From JALZKA01 sp963715405 (lineage in GTDB: Bacteria; Actinomycetota; Thermoleophilia; Solirubrobacterales; 70-9), in contig OY970239.1 in assembly GCA_963715405.1 (NCBI GenBank), positions 744,001 to 808,000 on the forward strand: DNA of 64,000 nucleotides. The letters are read 5' to 3'. The position numbers were made by a program, and so were the translations under genes. The notes under the pieces are model-generated. The model saw only the letters and a list, made by a program, of their open reading frames with translations, was not told the DNA's origin and did not search any database. Of the stretch, positions 7,937 through 16,188 are shown one piece after another; the stretch's first letter is position 1; every line of letters begins with the position of its first letter.

Positions 7937-8866
7937 ATGAAAGATCTCTACGAGCGGGTGCGTGCGGAAGTTGGACGCGCCGTCGTCGGCCAAGACAGCG
8001 TGCTCGAAAGCCTCATGATCGGCTTGGCCACTCGGGGGCACGTCCTGCTCGAAGGAGTGCCCGGGACCGCGAAAACGCTGCTCGCGAATGCAACCGCTCG
8101 GGCGCTCGGGATCGATTTCGCCCGCGCTCAGTTCACCCCGGACATGCTCCCGTCGGACCTGACGGGGACGATGACTCTTCGCGGCGGCGAGCTCGTCTTC
8201 CGGCCTGGCCCCGTCTTCACGAACTTCCTCCTAGCCGACGAGATCAACCGCACGCCGCCGAAGACGCAGGCAGCGCTCCTCGAGGCGATGCAGGAGGGCC
8301 AAGTCTCGATCGAGGGCGATCCGCAGCTCCTTCCCGATCCGTTCCTGGTCGTCGCAACCCAGAACCCGATCGAGTATGAGGGGACTTATCCCTTGCCCGA
8401 GGCGCAGCTCGACCGCTTTCTCCTCAAGGTGGACGTCGGCTATCCGGGAGCCGAGGACGAGGTCCGGATCCTGGGGCTGCGCCACCGCGGCGTACGCGCT
8501 GCCGAGCTCGACGAGATCCGTCCCGTGGCCGGAGCCGAGGAGATCGAGCGCGCGCGCTCGGACGTAGACGCCACCACCGTGAGCGCCGAGATCATGGACT
8601 ACGTGGTCGGCGTCGTCCGCCACACCCGCCAGCTCCCGAGCGTCTCGCTCGGGGCGAGCCCACGGGCGGCCGTGCACCTTTTGGCCGCGGCCAAAGCCGC
8701 TGCCCGGCTCGCCGATCGTGACTTCGTAGTTCCCGACGACGTCAAGCGCATGGCGGTCCAAGCGCTAGCCCACCGTCTCGTCCTGAGTCCCGAGGCCGAA
8801 CTCGAGCGCTTCCGCCCCCAGGACGCGGTCCAAAACGCAATCGGCGCTGTGCCCGTCCCGCGCTGA
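7937..8866 (+). CDS. MoxR-family AAA+ ATPase
   Basis: A 309-residue AAA+ ATPase of the MoxR class, predicted to act as a cytoplasmic chaperone that remodels or activates partner proteins. Walker A is GVPGTAKT (about residues 41-48) and Walker B is LADEIN (about 98-103). The sensor segment ATQNPIEYEGTYPLPEAQLDRF is highly characteristic. The lid domain ends near residue 309, the usual length. The start has a GGAGC site about 10 bases upstream. The DUF58 gene follows after 6 bases, the standard MoxR partner. Confidence 0.93.
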   Translation: MKDLYERVRAEVGRAVVGQDSVLESLMIGLATRGHVLLEGVPGTAKTLLANATARALGIDFARAQFTPDMLPSDLTGTMTLRGGELVFRPGPVFTNFLLADEINRTPPKTQAALLEAMQEGQVSIEGDPQLLPDPFLVVATQNPIEYEGTYPLPEAQLDRFLLKVDVGYPGAEDEVRILGLRHRGVRAAELDEIRPVAGAEEIERARSDVDATTVSAEIMDYVVGVVRHTRQLPSVSLGASPRAAVHLLAAAKAAARLADRDFVVPDDVKRMAVQALAHRLVLSPEAELERFRPQDAVQNAIGAVPVPR

Positions 8867-8872
8867 GCCGGG

Positions 8873-10120
8873 ATGGCGCCCACGCCCAGAGTCGCAGTCC
8901 TCCTGGCAGCGGCAGCGCTTTCCGCGCTGGTTGTGCCTCCCTTCGTCGCGGCGATCGCCGTGGCGGCGATTCTGGGCGCCGCGCTTGCCGACGCACTCCT
9001 CGTCAGGCAGGCGCCGGAGCTTGATCGTGAGGCACCCGAGATCATGTCGCGCGGCATTCCCGAGGCGCTTTCGGTCACCGCTGAGTCGGTCTGGGCGGGC
9101 GGCGTTCGGGTGAGGCAGTCGCTTCCGCCCGACCTCGCCACGGCCGCGTCAGAGTCGGACGCGCCGCTGCAAACCGAGGTGGTGGCTCTCCGGCGCGGCC
9201 GCCACGTCCTGCCGGAGGCCGCGGCGCGAACTCAGGGTCCGCTCGGCCTCGGTGCGTGGTATCACCGCGGCGGGGGAGAGGCGGAGGTTCGCGTCTACCC
9301 CGACCTGCCTTCGGCCCGTCGCATCGCCGTCTCGGTCCGCCGCTCGCGGTTTCGCGACCAGGGGCTCCGCGGGCGCGGCCCAATGGGCCTCGGGACTGAG
9401 TTCGAACGCGTGCGCGAGTACTCGCCGGACGACGACATCCGCCAGGTGAACTGGCTCGCGACGGCTCGCATGAGCCGGCCGATGTCAAACGATTACCGGA
9501 TCGAGCAGGACCGCGACGTGATCGCGGTCGTCGACGCCGGCCGTCTCATGTCCTCGCCGATCGGAGAAGCGACCCGGCTCGATGTAGCAATGGACGCGCT
9601 GACGAGCCTCGCCGCGGTTGCCGACGAGGTGGGCGACCGCTTCGGGGCGCTGGTCTTCGACTCGGAGGTCCGCCGCTTCCTGCCGCCCGCGCGCGGCGGT
9701 GGCGCACGGGCCGTCAACGCCCTCTTCGACGTCGAGCCCGAGCCGGTCGAGTCGGATTACGTGCGGGCGTTCCAGCGGGTCGAGTCCGCCAAGCGAGCCT
9801 GGGTCGTCGTCTTCACCGATCTCCTCGAGGAGATAGCGGCGCGCTCGTTGATCGAGGGCGTTCCCGTCTTGGCCCGCAAGCATTCGGTGGCCGTCGCGAC
9901 GGCGCGCGACCCCGACATCGAGGCAGCGGTGACAACCGTGCCGTCTGCGGAGCTCGACGCCTATCGCGCCGCCGTCGCGGTCGAAGTCTCAGAAGCCCGC
10001 CGCCGCGTCGGCGTACGCCTCTCCCACGCAGGCGCCCAGCTCGTCGAAGCCGACGCGAAAGGCCTGGGCGCCGCAACCGTTGGCGCGTACCTCCGGGCGA
10101 AATCCAGGGCGCGGCTGTAG
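8873..10120 (+). CDS. DUF58 domain protein (VWA-like MoxR partner)
   Basis: A 415-residue protein with two N-terminal hydrophobic segments (about residues 8-40), a beta-rich middle region and the DUF58 signature. In the signature, FERVREYSPDDDIRQVNW is followed by a von Willebrand A-like core with VVDAGRLMS (about 221). DUF58 proteins are partners of MoxR ATPases and may bind metal through the VWA fold. This is the last gene of the operon that begins at 5062. A palindromic repeat shared with the end of the convergent SpoIIM gene lies just beyond it. Confidence 0.88.
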   Translation: MAPTPRVAVLLAAAALSALVVPPFVAAIAVAAILGAALADALLVRQAPELDREAPEIMSRGIPEALSVTAESVWAGGVRVRQSLPPDLATAASESDAPLQTEVVALRRGRHVLPEAAARTQGPLGLGAWYHRGGGEAEVRVYPDLPSARRIAVSVRRSRFRDQGLRGRGPMGLGTEFERVREYSPDDDIRQVNWLATARMSRPMSNDYRIEQDRDVIAVVDAGRLMSSPIGEATRLDVAMDALTSLAAVADEVGDRFGALVFDSEVRRFLPPARGGGARAVNALFDVEPEPVESDYVRAFQRVESAKRAWVVVFTDLLEEIAARSLIEGVPVLARKHSVAVATARDPDIEAAVTTVPSAELDAYRAAVAVEVSEARRRVGVRLSHAGAQLVEADAKGLGAATVGAYLRAKSRARL

Positions 10121-10141
10121 CAGCGAAGCCGCTAACGGGGA

Positions 10142-10185
10142 CGAACGTCCCACGTCATGCCCTATAGGGGATGAATCGGGACGTT
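10142..10185. repeat. Palindromic repeat, copy 1 (between DUF58 and SpoIIM genes)
   Basis: Inverted arms AACGTCCC (10144-10151) and GGGACGTT (10178-10185) enclose a core with the perfect palindrome CCCTATAGGG (10160-10169). The left 27 bases match copy 2 at 18460-18486 with a single difference. The right half encodes the last eight residues and stop of the SpoIIM protein. It could also serve as a bidirectional transcription end between the convergent genes. Confidence 0.75.
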
Positions 10186-11133
10186 TGACCTCGTAGCCGG
10201 CCGGCCTCGCGTCGCCACCAGCCCCCAGTAGAGCGCGAAGATCCCGAGGCCGACCGTGATCAGGACCGGTGCGGGGAGGCCCTGGCTCCGGACGAACGCC
10301 TCGCTGAGCCCCGCGACGACCAGCCACGGCATCGTCCCCAGCACCACCAGGACGGCGGTCTTCGACTCGGCTGCGAGGGCGGCACGCCGCTCGCCTGGGC
10401 CCGGCTCGACAAGTGACCAGCCCATCCGCACGCCGGCCGCGGCTGAGACGACGATGCACGAGAGCTCGATCGGGCCGTGGGGGATCACGAACTCGGCGAA
10501 GGCCTGGCCGTTGCCGGCCTCGATGGCGCCGCCCGCGATCACGCCCAAGAGCAAGCCGTTGAAGATCAGGAGGGCGGCAGTCCCGATCCCGAGCGTGATG
10601 CCGAGCGCGAACGCGAGGAACGTGACCTGGATGTTGTGGGTGAAGAGCTCGACCGAGAACGCCGCCTCCTGCGCCGCGGTGGTGCCCGCGTCGGATGGGG
10701 GGTCGGTGGCGGCGGAGAACTCGCCAGGGATGAACGCGGTCGCGCCGTCCGGGTTCTCCATCGCCCAGAAGGCGCCCAGGATCGCGGGACCCATCATGAG
10801 AACCCAAGCGCCGGCGAGGACCCAAGGACGCTCTGCAACGGTTCGCCAATAGGTGGTTGCGAAGAAGGTGACGAGCGAGGATCGCCGGGAAGAGCCTTCG
10901 TAGACGAGCAGCCCGGCCTGACCCACGAGCCGCTCCAGCCTGCCGCGGACGGGGTCGGTCGGAAAGCGCTGGCGGGCCACGGCGAGGTCGGCCGCGGCGC
11001 CCCGGTAGAGCGCTCCGAGCCGCCTCACGCCTTCCCCGCCGAGCCGCTCCGGCTTGCCCTTGGCGCTCGCGATCGCAGTCTCGAGCTCGGCCCAAGATTC
11101 GCGCCGGGTGTCGATGAAAGCGTTTAGCCTCAT
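10162..11133 (-). CDS. SpoIIM-family (stage II sporulation protein M) membrane protein
   Basis: A 323-residue membrane protein of the SpoIIM family. The N-terminal cytoplasmic helical region (about residues 1-100, with LNAFIDTRRESWAELE) precedes five or six transmembrane helices, and the FITHNI-like segment (ELFTHNIQVTFLAFALGIT) and PHGPIELS motif are diagnostic. In non-sporulating actinobacteria it is found beside RDD and MoxR-DUF58 genes, as here, and is presumed to act in envelope processes. Its ATG is only 6 bases from the divergent RDD start. Confidence 0.85.
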   Translation of the reverse strand: MRLNAFIDTRRESWAELETAIASAKGKPERLGGEGVRRLGALYRGAAADLAVARQRFPTDPVRGRLERLVGQAGLLVYEGSSRRSSLVTFFATTYWRTVAERPWVLAGAWVLMMGPAILGAFWAMENPDGATAFIPGEFSAATDPPSDAGTTAAQEAAFSVELFTHNIQVTFLAFALGITLGIGTAALLIFNGLLLGVIAGGAIEAGNGQAFAEFVIPHGPIELSCIVVSAAAGVRMGWSLVEPGPGERRAALAAESKTAVLVVLGTMPWLVVAGLSEAFVRSQGLPAPVLITVGLGIFALYWGLVATRGRPATRSNVPIHPL

Positions 11134-11149
11134 GCGCCCATGGAGTATG
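11125..11149. promoter_or_regulatory. Candidate divergent promoters embedded in the SpoIIM and RDD coding starts
   Basis: Only 6 bases separate the two ATGs. A TAGCCT box (11125-11130, + strand) lies 9 bases before the RDD start and inside the SpoIIM codons. A CATACT box (11149-11144, - strand) lies 10 bases before the SpoIIM start and inside the RDD codons. Both mRNAs would be nearly leaderless. No -35 box is obvious. Confidence 0.5.
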
Positions 11150-11889
11150 AGGACACCGTCCGCATCGCGACGCCGGAGGGAGTCGAGCTGGAGCTGCCCC
11201 TAGCGGGGATCGGCTCTCGGCTCGTGGCAAGGATCCTCGACCACCTGATCCAGGCCGGGATCGCGATTGCGGCGATCCTCGTCTTCAGCTCGTCGGTGGA
11301 CACCGAGTCGTTGAGCGAGGCGCTCGTTGCGATCGTCGGAACCCTCATCTTCTTCGCAATCTTCTGGGTCTACGACGTGGTCTTCGAGGCCTTTGCGGGA
11401 GGGCGGACGCCCGGCAAACGGACCGTGGGCATCCGCGTGGTCGGATCCCGCGGCGAGCCGATCGGCTTTCCGGCCGCCGCGGTGCGGAACCTCCTTCGGT
11501 TCGTCGACGAGTACCTGACCCTTTGGACCGTGGCGCTCGTCTCGATGCTGCGCTCCGAGAAAAACCAGCGGGTCGGCGACATGGCGGCCGGGACGATGGT
11601 GGTCCGAGAGCGCTCTTCGGAGGCGGGAGTGGACGTTGCGATCGGAGTCGCGCATCTGGACGACCTCGACCAGGCGCAGAGCTGGGATACGACAGCAGTG
11701 ACGGATGCGGAGCTGGCAGCCGCCCGGCGCTTCCTCGAGCGCCGCTACGAAGTCGATCCGGCGTCTCGCATCCAGCTGGCCACTGATCTGCGTGACCGCC
11801 TCCAGCCCAAAGTGAGCGGCTCCGAGGGTGTCCGCTCCGCCGAGCAGTTCGTCGAGATCCTCGTCGCCGTAAAGGCCAGGCGAGCATGA
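11140..11889 (+). CDS. RDD-family membrane protein
   Basis: A 249-residue protein whose first half is an RDD domain: an N-terminal Arg/Asp pair (GSRLVARILDHL), two or three transmembrane helices, and the GRTPGKRTVGIRVV segment. The C-terminal 100 residues are cytoplasmic and charged. RDD proteins are membrane proteins of uncertain transport role, commonly divergent to SpoIIM genes as here. It overlaps the following acetyltransferase gene by ATGA. Confidence 0.85.
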   Translation: MEYEDTVRIATPEGVELELPLAGIGSRLVARILDHLIQAGIAIAAILVFSSSVDTESLSEALVAIVGTLIFFAIFWVYDVVFEAFAGGRTPGKRTVGIRVVGSRGEPIGFPAAAVRNLLRFVDEYLTLWTVALVSMLRSEKNQRVGDMAAGTMVVRERSSEAGVDVAIGVAHLDDLDQAQSWDTTAVTDAELAAARRFLERRYEVDPASRIQLATDLRDRLQPKVSGSEGVRSAEQFVEILVAVKARRA

Positions 11890-12353
11890 CCGGGACCGAG
11901 CCCTTCCGGGTGCGCGCCGCGGGGCACGCCGACGTTCAGGGGCTCATCGCTGCGTACGAGTGGCTCTTCGCGCCCCCGGGGTCTCGGCCGGACACATGGG
12001 ACGAGCGCCGCGCGGCAGTGGCGCTACGCGAGGCCATCGACTCGCACGACGCGGCGATCCTCGTCGCGGTCGACGACTCGGGTGCGATTGCCGGCTTCGT
12101 CACGGGCTATCTCGATCTCCACTCCGTTCGCTTCGGCTACCGCTGCTGGGTCGAGGACTTCGCAGTCGATCCCGCCCGTCGCTCGCGGGGAATCGGAAAA
12201 GCGCTGCTCGGCGCAATACGGGGCTGGGCGCGCGAACGCGGCGCGACCCACCTCGAGCTCGACTCGGCGGACGCGCGCGCCGACGCTCACCGCTTCTACG
12301 TGCGCGAAGGTGCGGATCCTGGCTCGCGCTCGTTTCGCTGGGACCCCGTCTGA
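11886..12353 (+). CDS. GNAT-family N-acetyltransferase
   Basis: A 155-residue Gcn5-related acetyltransferase predicted to transfer an acetyl group from acetyl-CoA to an unknown amine. The acetyl-CoA pyrophosphate loop is visible as R-R-S-R-G-I-G-K-A (about residues 98-106), preceded by the core strand VEDFAVDP and followed by HLELDSADARADAHRFY. It starts inside the end of the RDD gene (ATGA overlap), so the two are co-translated. Confidence 0.88.
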   Translation: MTGTEPFRVRAAGHADVQGLIAAYEWLFAPPGSRPDTWDERRAAVALREAIDSHDAAILVAVDDSGAIAGFVTGYLDLHSVRFGYRCWVEDFAVDPARRSRGIGKALLGAIRGWARERGATHLELDSADARADAHRFYVREGADPGSRSFRWDPV

Positions 12354-12425
12354 CGAGGCGACCGCGCGCCCTATAGCCTGCTCGTCGCGCACGACCGCGC
12401 GTTTGATCACGCCGAGAGGAGAAAC

Positions 12426-12956
12426 ATGAACATGGATCTGAAGAGGCTGCTCGTCTTGCTGGCGGCAGTCGTGGCGCTTGTAGCCGGCGGCTGCGGTGGC
12501 GATGACGATGAAGGTGGCAGCGAGACCAGCGAGAGCTCCGCAAGCGGCGAGGCGCTTTCCGAAGAGGATTACGCGGCCGAGATCCAGGCCGCACTGACAA
12601 CCTTCGGCGAAGAGTCGGTCACGCTCGGAACCGAGCTTTCCCAAGCCACCTCGCCAGAGGAGCTTCGCTCGGGTGTCGATGATCTAAGCGGCATCACCCA
12701 GACGGTGGTCGACGACCTGAACTCGATCGAGCCGCCCGAGGAGGCCGCTGATGCGCATGAGTCGCTGACGGCCGCGCTCGAGGGATATCTCGAGGACATC
12801 GAGGCTCTGGCGACCGCGGTGGAGTCAGATGACCCTGCCGCAGCACAGGAGGCTGCAGCGGATTTCCAGGAGGCAGCCGTCGAAGTTCAGTCCGACCTTT
12901 CTGAGGCCGCAAGTCAGCTCCAGGAAGCCGGCATCGACGCGCCAACCACTCCTTAG
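12426..12956 (+). CDS. Secreted lipoprotein, helical, acidic
   Basis: A 176-residue exported protein. The signal sequence (KRLLVLLAAVVALVAGGC) ends in a lipobox-like AGGC, so Cys is probably lipidated. The mature part starts with an Asp/Glu/Ser linker and continues as long amphipathic helices rich in Ala, Glu and Thr, with no known domain. A GAGAGGAG ribosome site precedes ATG 12426. A TATAGC box near 12373 may be its promoter. The function is unknown. Confidence 0.75.
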   Translation: MNMDLKRLLVLLAAVVALVAGGCGGDDDEGGSETSESSASGEALSEEDYAAEIQAALTTFGEESVTLGTELSQATSPEELRSGVDDLSGITQTVVDDLNSIEPPEEAADAHESLTAALEGYLEDIEALATAVESDDPAAAQEAAADFQEAAVEVQSDLSEAASQLQEAGIDAPTTP

Positions 12957-12990
12957 GGCGCTATTCGAATATCAGGCACCGGGCCGGCGG

Positions 12991-13419
12991 TCAGAGCCCG
13001 CCGGCCCGGAGCGCCGTCTCGCGGTCGAGGTGAAACTCAATCCGCTTGATCCGGTCGTCTTGGAAGAGAAATGCCATCGCGCTGGGCTGGCGGATCTCGA
13101 CGCCATCGTGCCTGGTCACCGCGATTTGCTCGGCCAGGATCACTACGGCAGAATCGCCTTGACGTAGCTCCTCGGGCTCGACGCGGATGCTCTCGAAGGT
13201 CTCCGACCAGTCCGCCCATGCCCGCGCGAGCCCGTCCGCGCCGGCGTACTCCACCGGCGGGGTTGGTGGCAAGGGGAACATCGCGCACACGAAGGCGGGG
13301 GATGCGAATGCGTCCACGAATTCCTGAAGCGCTGGCAGCCCGCCCGCCAGGTCGCTGTGGTCGCCGGTCATCGGCTCCAGCGTCTCGAGCAAGACTTCCT
13401 TGGCGGTGGGTTCTGGCAC
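12991..13419 (-). CDS. SnoaL/NTF2-like domain protein
   Basis: A 142-residue protein with the cone-shaped NTF2-like fold pattern. It has an N-terminal helix (LQEFVDAFASPAFV), a middle Ala/Trp helix (GLARAWADWSETFE) and C-terminal strands (VVILAEQIAVTRHDG, MAFLFQDDRIKRIEFH). The family includes ketosteroid isomerase, polyketide cyclases and many uncharacterised small-molecule binders. Start GTG 13419 is preceded by CATACT (13433-13428) at 8 bases, so a leaderless mRNA is likely. Confidence 0.75.
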   Translation of the reverse strand: MPEPTAKEVLLETLEPMTGDHSDLAGGLPALQEFVDAFASPAFVCAMFPLPPTPPVEYAGADGLARAWADWSETFESIRVEPEELRQGDSAVVILAEQIAVTRHDGVEIRQPSAMAFLFQDDRIKRIEFHLDRETALRAGGL

Positions 13420-13498
13420 GCACCGAAAGTATGCTGATCCGCAAGTTCAGCCTTCGCCGCCAGGATCCGAAGCCTGGCACCGATCAACATAAGGAGCC

Positions 13499-14707
13499 AT
13501 GGCCGTAGCCACTGCCGCATACCAGGAGATAACCGACGATCAGCAGGCGATCGTCGAGATGGTCCGCTCGTTCGTCGACAAGGAGATCCTCCCGAACGCC
13601 GAGGAATTCGACCACGAGGACAAGTTCCCCGAGGCGATCGTCGAGCAGATGAAGGAACTCGGCCTCTTCGGAGTCACGATCCCGGAGGAGCACGGCGGTA
13701 TGGAGCTCGACCTCGCCACGTACGCCCTCATCGTCGAGGAGCTCTCACGCGGCTGGATCTCAATCTCAGGCGTCGTCAACACGCACTTCATCGGCTCCTA
13801 CCTCCTGATGAAGTTCGGAACCGACGAGCAGAAGGACTACTTCCTGCCGAAGATGGCGACGGGCGAGATCCGCGCGGCCTTCTCCCTTTCTGAGCCCGAG
13901 GTCGGCTCGGACGTTCAGGGGATCAAATCGACCGCGAAGCAAGACGGCGACCACTGGGTGATCGACGGGCAGAAGATGTGGGTCACCAACGGGCTGGGCT
14001 CGGGCGTCGTCTTCGTCCTCGTAAAGACCGATCCGAAGGCCGACCCGCCGTACAAGGGCATGACCTGCTTCATCACCGAGAAGGAGCCGTGGGCTGAGAA
14101 GAACGAGGGTGACTTCGCCGGCCTAGAGGTCCCGCCGAAGATCAAGAAGATGGGCTACAAGGGCGTCGAGTCCACGGAGCTCATCTACTCGGGCTATCGC
14201 TGCTCGGAAGATCGCATCCTTGGCGGCCCCGACGGCGTCGGGCAGGGCTTCACGCAGATGATGGACGCGCTCGAGGTCGGGCGGGTGAACGTCGCCGCTC
14301 GTGGGGTTGGCATCGCCCAGCGCGCGCTGGAACTTGCGCTTCGCTACTCGCAGGAGCGAAAGACTTTCGGCAAGCCGATCGCCCAGCACCAGGCGATTCA
14401 GTTCAAGCTCGCCGAGATGGCCACGAAGGTTGAGGCCGCCCGGCTCATCACCCGTAAGGCGGCTCGGATGAAGGACGCGGGCGAGCGCTCAGACCTCGAG
14501 GCCGGGATGGCCAAGCTCCTGGCTTCGGAGACCGGCAAGGAATGCGTCGAGGAGTGCTTCCGCATCCACGGCGGCTACGGCTACTCGAAGGAATACGAGA
14601 TCGAGCGCCTCTACCGCGACGCGCCGCTACTTCTGATCGGCGAGGGCACCTCCGAGATCCAGAAGATGGTGATCGGGAAGAAGCTTCTCCAGCGCCACAA
14701 GGCGTAG
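13499..14707 (+). CDS. Acyl-CoA dehydrogenase, candidate methylsuccinyl-CoA dehydrogenase
   Basis: A 402-residue FAD enzyme of the acyl-CoA dehydrogenase family with all three domains. These are an N-terminal helical part, the beta-domain FAD contacts (AFSLSEPEVGSD, W-V-T-N-G) and the C-terminal helical part with FGKPIAQHQAIQFKLA and IGEGTSEIQKMVIG. Its reaction is alpha,beta-oxidation of an acyl-CoA. Its presence with ccr, ecm, mcl and the mesaconyl-CoA hydratase suggests methylsuccinyl-CoA as substrate, but general short-chain activity is equally possible. An AAGGAG site precedes ATG 13499, and the leader holds a small hairpin (GCCAGG/CCTGGC, 13459-13478). Confidence 0.85.
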   Translation: MAVATAAYQEITDDQQAIVEMVRSFVDKEILPNAEEFDHEDKFPEAIVEQMKELGLFGVTIPEEHGGMELDLATYALIVEELSRGWISISGVVNTHFIGSYLLMKFGTDEQKDYFLPKMATGEIRAAFSLSEPEVGSDVQGIKSTAKQDGDHWVIDGQKMWVTNGLGSGVVFVLVKTDPKADPPYKGMTCFITEKEPWAEKNEGDFAGLEVPPKIKKMGYKGVESTELIYSGYRCSEDRILGGPDGVGQGFTQMMDALEVGRVNVAARGVGIAQRALELALRYSQERKTFGKPIAQHQAIQFKLAEMATKVEAARLITRKAARMKDAGERSDLEAGMAKLLASETGKECVEECFRIHGGYGYSKEYEIERLYRDAPLLLIGEGTSEIQKMVIGKKLLQRHKA

Positions 14708-15081
14708 TGCTGCGATCCGTGGCTTCAGCAGCCGACCTGATCGCCAAGGCCGTCGCGGGCATCCAAGCCGAGGTTCCCAACCTCGCGAGCCTCAAGATCG
14801 TCATCGGCCTCGAGCTTCGGGGCCGAGGGGACACGCAGCTTTACCGGGTCGAGCTCCCGGGCCCGAAGATCTCCAAGGGCTACGCGGACGACGAGCGCCT
14901 CCACGTGTCCATCCCGCGCTCTCACTTCAACGAGCTGGCCGACGACGGCAAGCTTCGCCACTGGCACGAGGCCTACGACCACGGGCATATCAAGGTCGAG
15001 GGCGACCCCCGCGTGCAGCAGCTCGTCGGCCAGGTCGTCGTGAAGGCCGAAGCTCGAAGCCGCCTGCGGAAGGCGCACTGA
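14707..15081 (+). CDS. Small conserved protein, weakly SCP2-like
   Basis: A 124-residue protein starting at GTG 14707, one base inside the stop of the acyl-CoA dehydrogenase gene (TAGTG); GTG 14719 is an alternative. The C-terminal pattern (ADDGKLRHWHEAYDHG, then IKVEGDPRVQQLV) recalls the end of sterol-carrier-protein-2 domains, where a Trp-helix precedes a G-x-x-x-V-x-G-D turn. The match is weak and the function is unknown. Its coupling to the dehydrogenase suggests lipid or acyl-CoA handling. Confidence 0.65.
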   Translation: MLRSVASAADLIAKAVAGIQAEVPNLASLKIVIGLELRGRGDTQLYRVELPGPKISKGYADDERLHVSIPRSHFNELADDGKLRHWHEAYDHGHIKVEGDPRVQQLVGQVVVKAEARSRLRKAH

Positions 15082-16175
15082 GCGCGCGAACGCTGAGCCC
15101 GGACCGGCTCGCGCGGCTCCGCACCAAGTCGCAGCTCCTTGCGCGGCCGGCAAGAGGCGAGACCCCAGCCGAGGTCCTGCGCTCGATGGCGGGCTCACAG
15201 TCGCAAGAGCCGAGAGCCGGGAGGCTTCAGGTTCGAGCCCGCTCGCGCGGGCTCACCGCTGAGGCGGTCGAGCACGCGCGGGTCGAAGAGCGCTCGATCA
15301 TCCGCCATTGGCTGATGCGAGGCACCGTCCACCTCGTTCCAACGGAGGACTTCGCCTGGATGGAGCCGCTTTATGCCGAGCGAATCGCAGGGTGGTCCTT
15401 GCGCCGCCTCGAAGTACTCGGCGTGGGTAAGAGCGAGCGAGACCGGGCGTTGAACGCCATCCGGACGAAGCTCGAACGCGAGGGACGGCTCACCCGCAGC
15501 GATGCGATGGCGGCCGCCGAGAGCACGGGCCTTGAGATCGATGTCGGGCTACGAACTCACCTCGTCATCCTGACCGTGATGACGGGTGTCGCCTGCATCG
15601 GGCCTGATGGGAAGGGCGGAAACACGCTCATGGCTCGGCGCGACTGGATCCGTGAGGGAAAGCCTCCCGAGCGCGATGCGTCGCTGGCCGAGCTCGCCCG
15701 CCGCTACTTCGGCGCCTTCGCGCCGGCGAGCGAGCGCGACTTCGCCTTCTGGTCTGGCCTTCCCCTTCGCGACTGCCGCGTGGGCATGGAGCGGATCGCG
15801 CGCGAGCTCGACCAGGTCGGAGCGCCCGGCCACGGCCTATTCGCGCCGCGCGGGTTCCATGTTCGCGTGCCGCGATCGCCAGTAGTCAGCCTGCTCGGCG
15901 CGTTCGACACCTACCTCATGGGCTATACGAGCCGCTCGCACGCCGTGGATGAGGCCGGGGCAAAGGTGATCCTCCCAGGGGGCGGCGTCCTGCGGCCGAC
16001 GATCTGCGTTGACGGGCGCTTCGTGGGCACCTGGCGTTCGAAGCGCTCGGGTATGCGGCTCACCGTCGAGCTCGAGCCGTTCGAGCGCCTCGACGACGCG
16101 TGGATTCCGGCGCTCGAGGCCGAGGCCGCGGACATCGCGCGCTTCGATGGCGCATTGAGCGCTTCTTCCGGCTAG
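15078..16175 (+). CDS. Winged-helix DNA-binding domain protein (HTH_42/AlkZ-like)
   Basis: A protein of about 365 residues of the AlkZ/YcaQ-like winged-helix family, which includes DNA glycosylases that unhook crosslinks. Visible motifs are SQSQEPRAGRLQVRAR, WLMRGTVHLVP and LRTHLVILTVMT. The first ATG is at 15186, but family-like sequence (LSPDRLARLRTKSQLL) continues upstream of it with no ATG, GTG or TTG. The likeliest start is CTG 15078, which overlaps the previous stop (CTGA) and has GGAAGG 4 bases before it. The N-terminal Q-S/T-Q-like catalytic motif is not intact enough to assert glycosylase activity. Confidence 0.8.
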   Translation: MSARTLSPDRLARLRTKSQLLARPARGETPAEVLRSMAGSQSQEPRAGRLQVRARSRGLTAEAVEHARVEERSIIRHWLMRGTVHLVPTEDFAWMEPLYAERIAGWSLRRLEVLGVGKSERDRALNAIRTKLEREGRLTRSDAMAAAESTGLEIDVGLRTHLVILTVMTGVACIGPDGKGGNTLMARRDWIREGKPPERDASLAELARRYFGAFAPASERDFAFWSGLPLRDCRVGMERIARELDQVGAPGHGLFAPRGFHVRVPRSPVVSLLGAFDTYLMGYTSRSHAVDEAGAKVILPGGGVLRPTICVDGRFVGTWRSKRSGMRLTVELEPFERLDDAWIPALEAEAADIARFDGALSASSG

Positions 16176-16188
16176 CGTTCGCGCTGTG
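16173..16188 (+). promoter_or_regulatory. Leaderless promoter of the secreted hydrolase gene
   Basis: TAGCGT (16173-16178) lies 7 bases before GTG 16186, overlapping the stop codon of the upstream gene. Transcription starting about 7 bases after the box would begin at the start codon. Confidence 0.55.

Noticed and set aside
13456..13480. Riboswitch or attenuator in the leader of the acyl-CoA dehydrogenase gene
   Set aside because: There is a single 6-bp hairpin (GCCAGG/CCTGGC) and a normal ribosome site. The structure is too simple to support a regulatory RNA.
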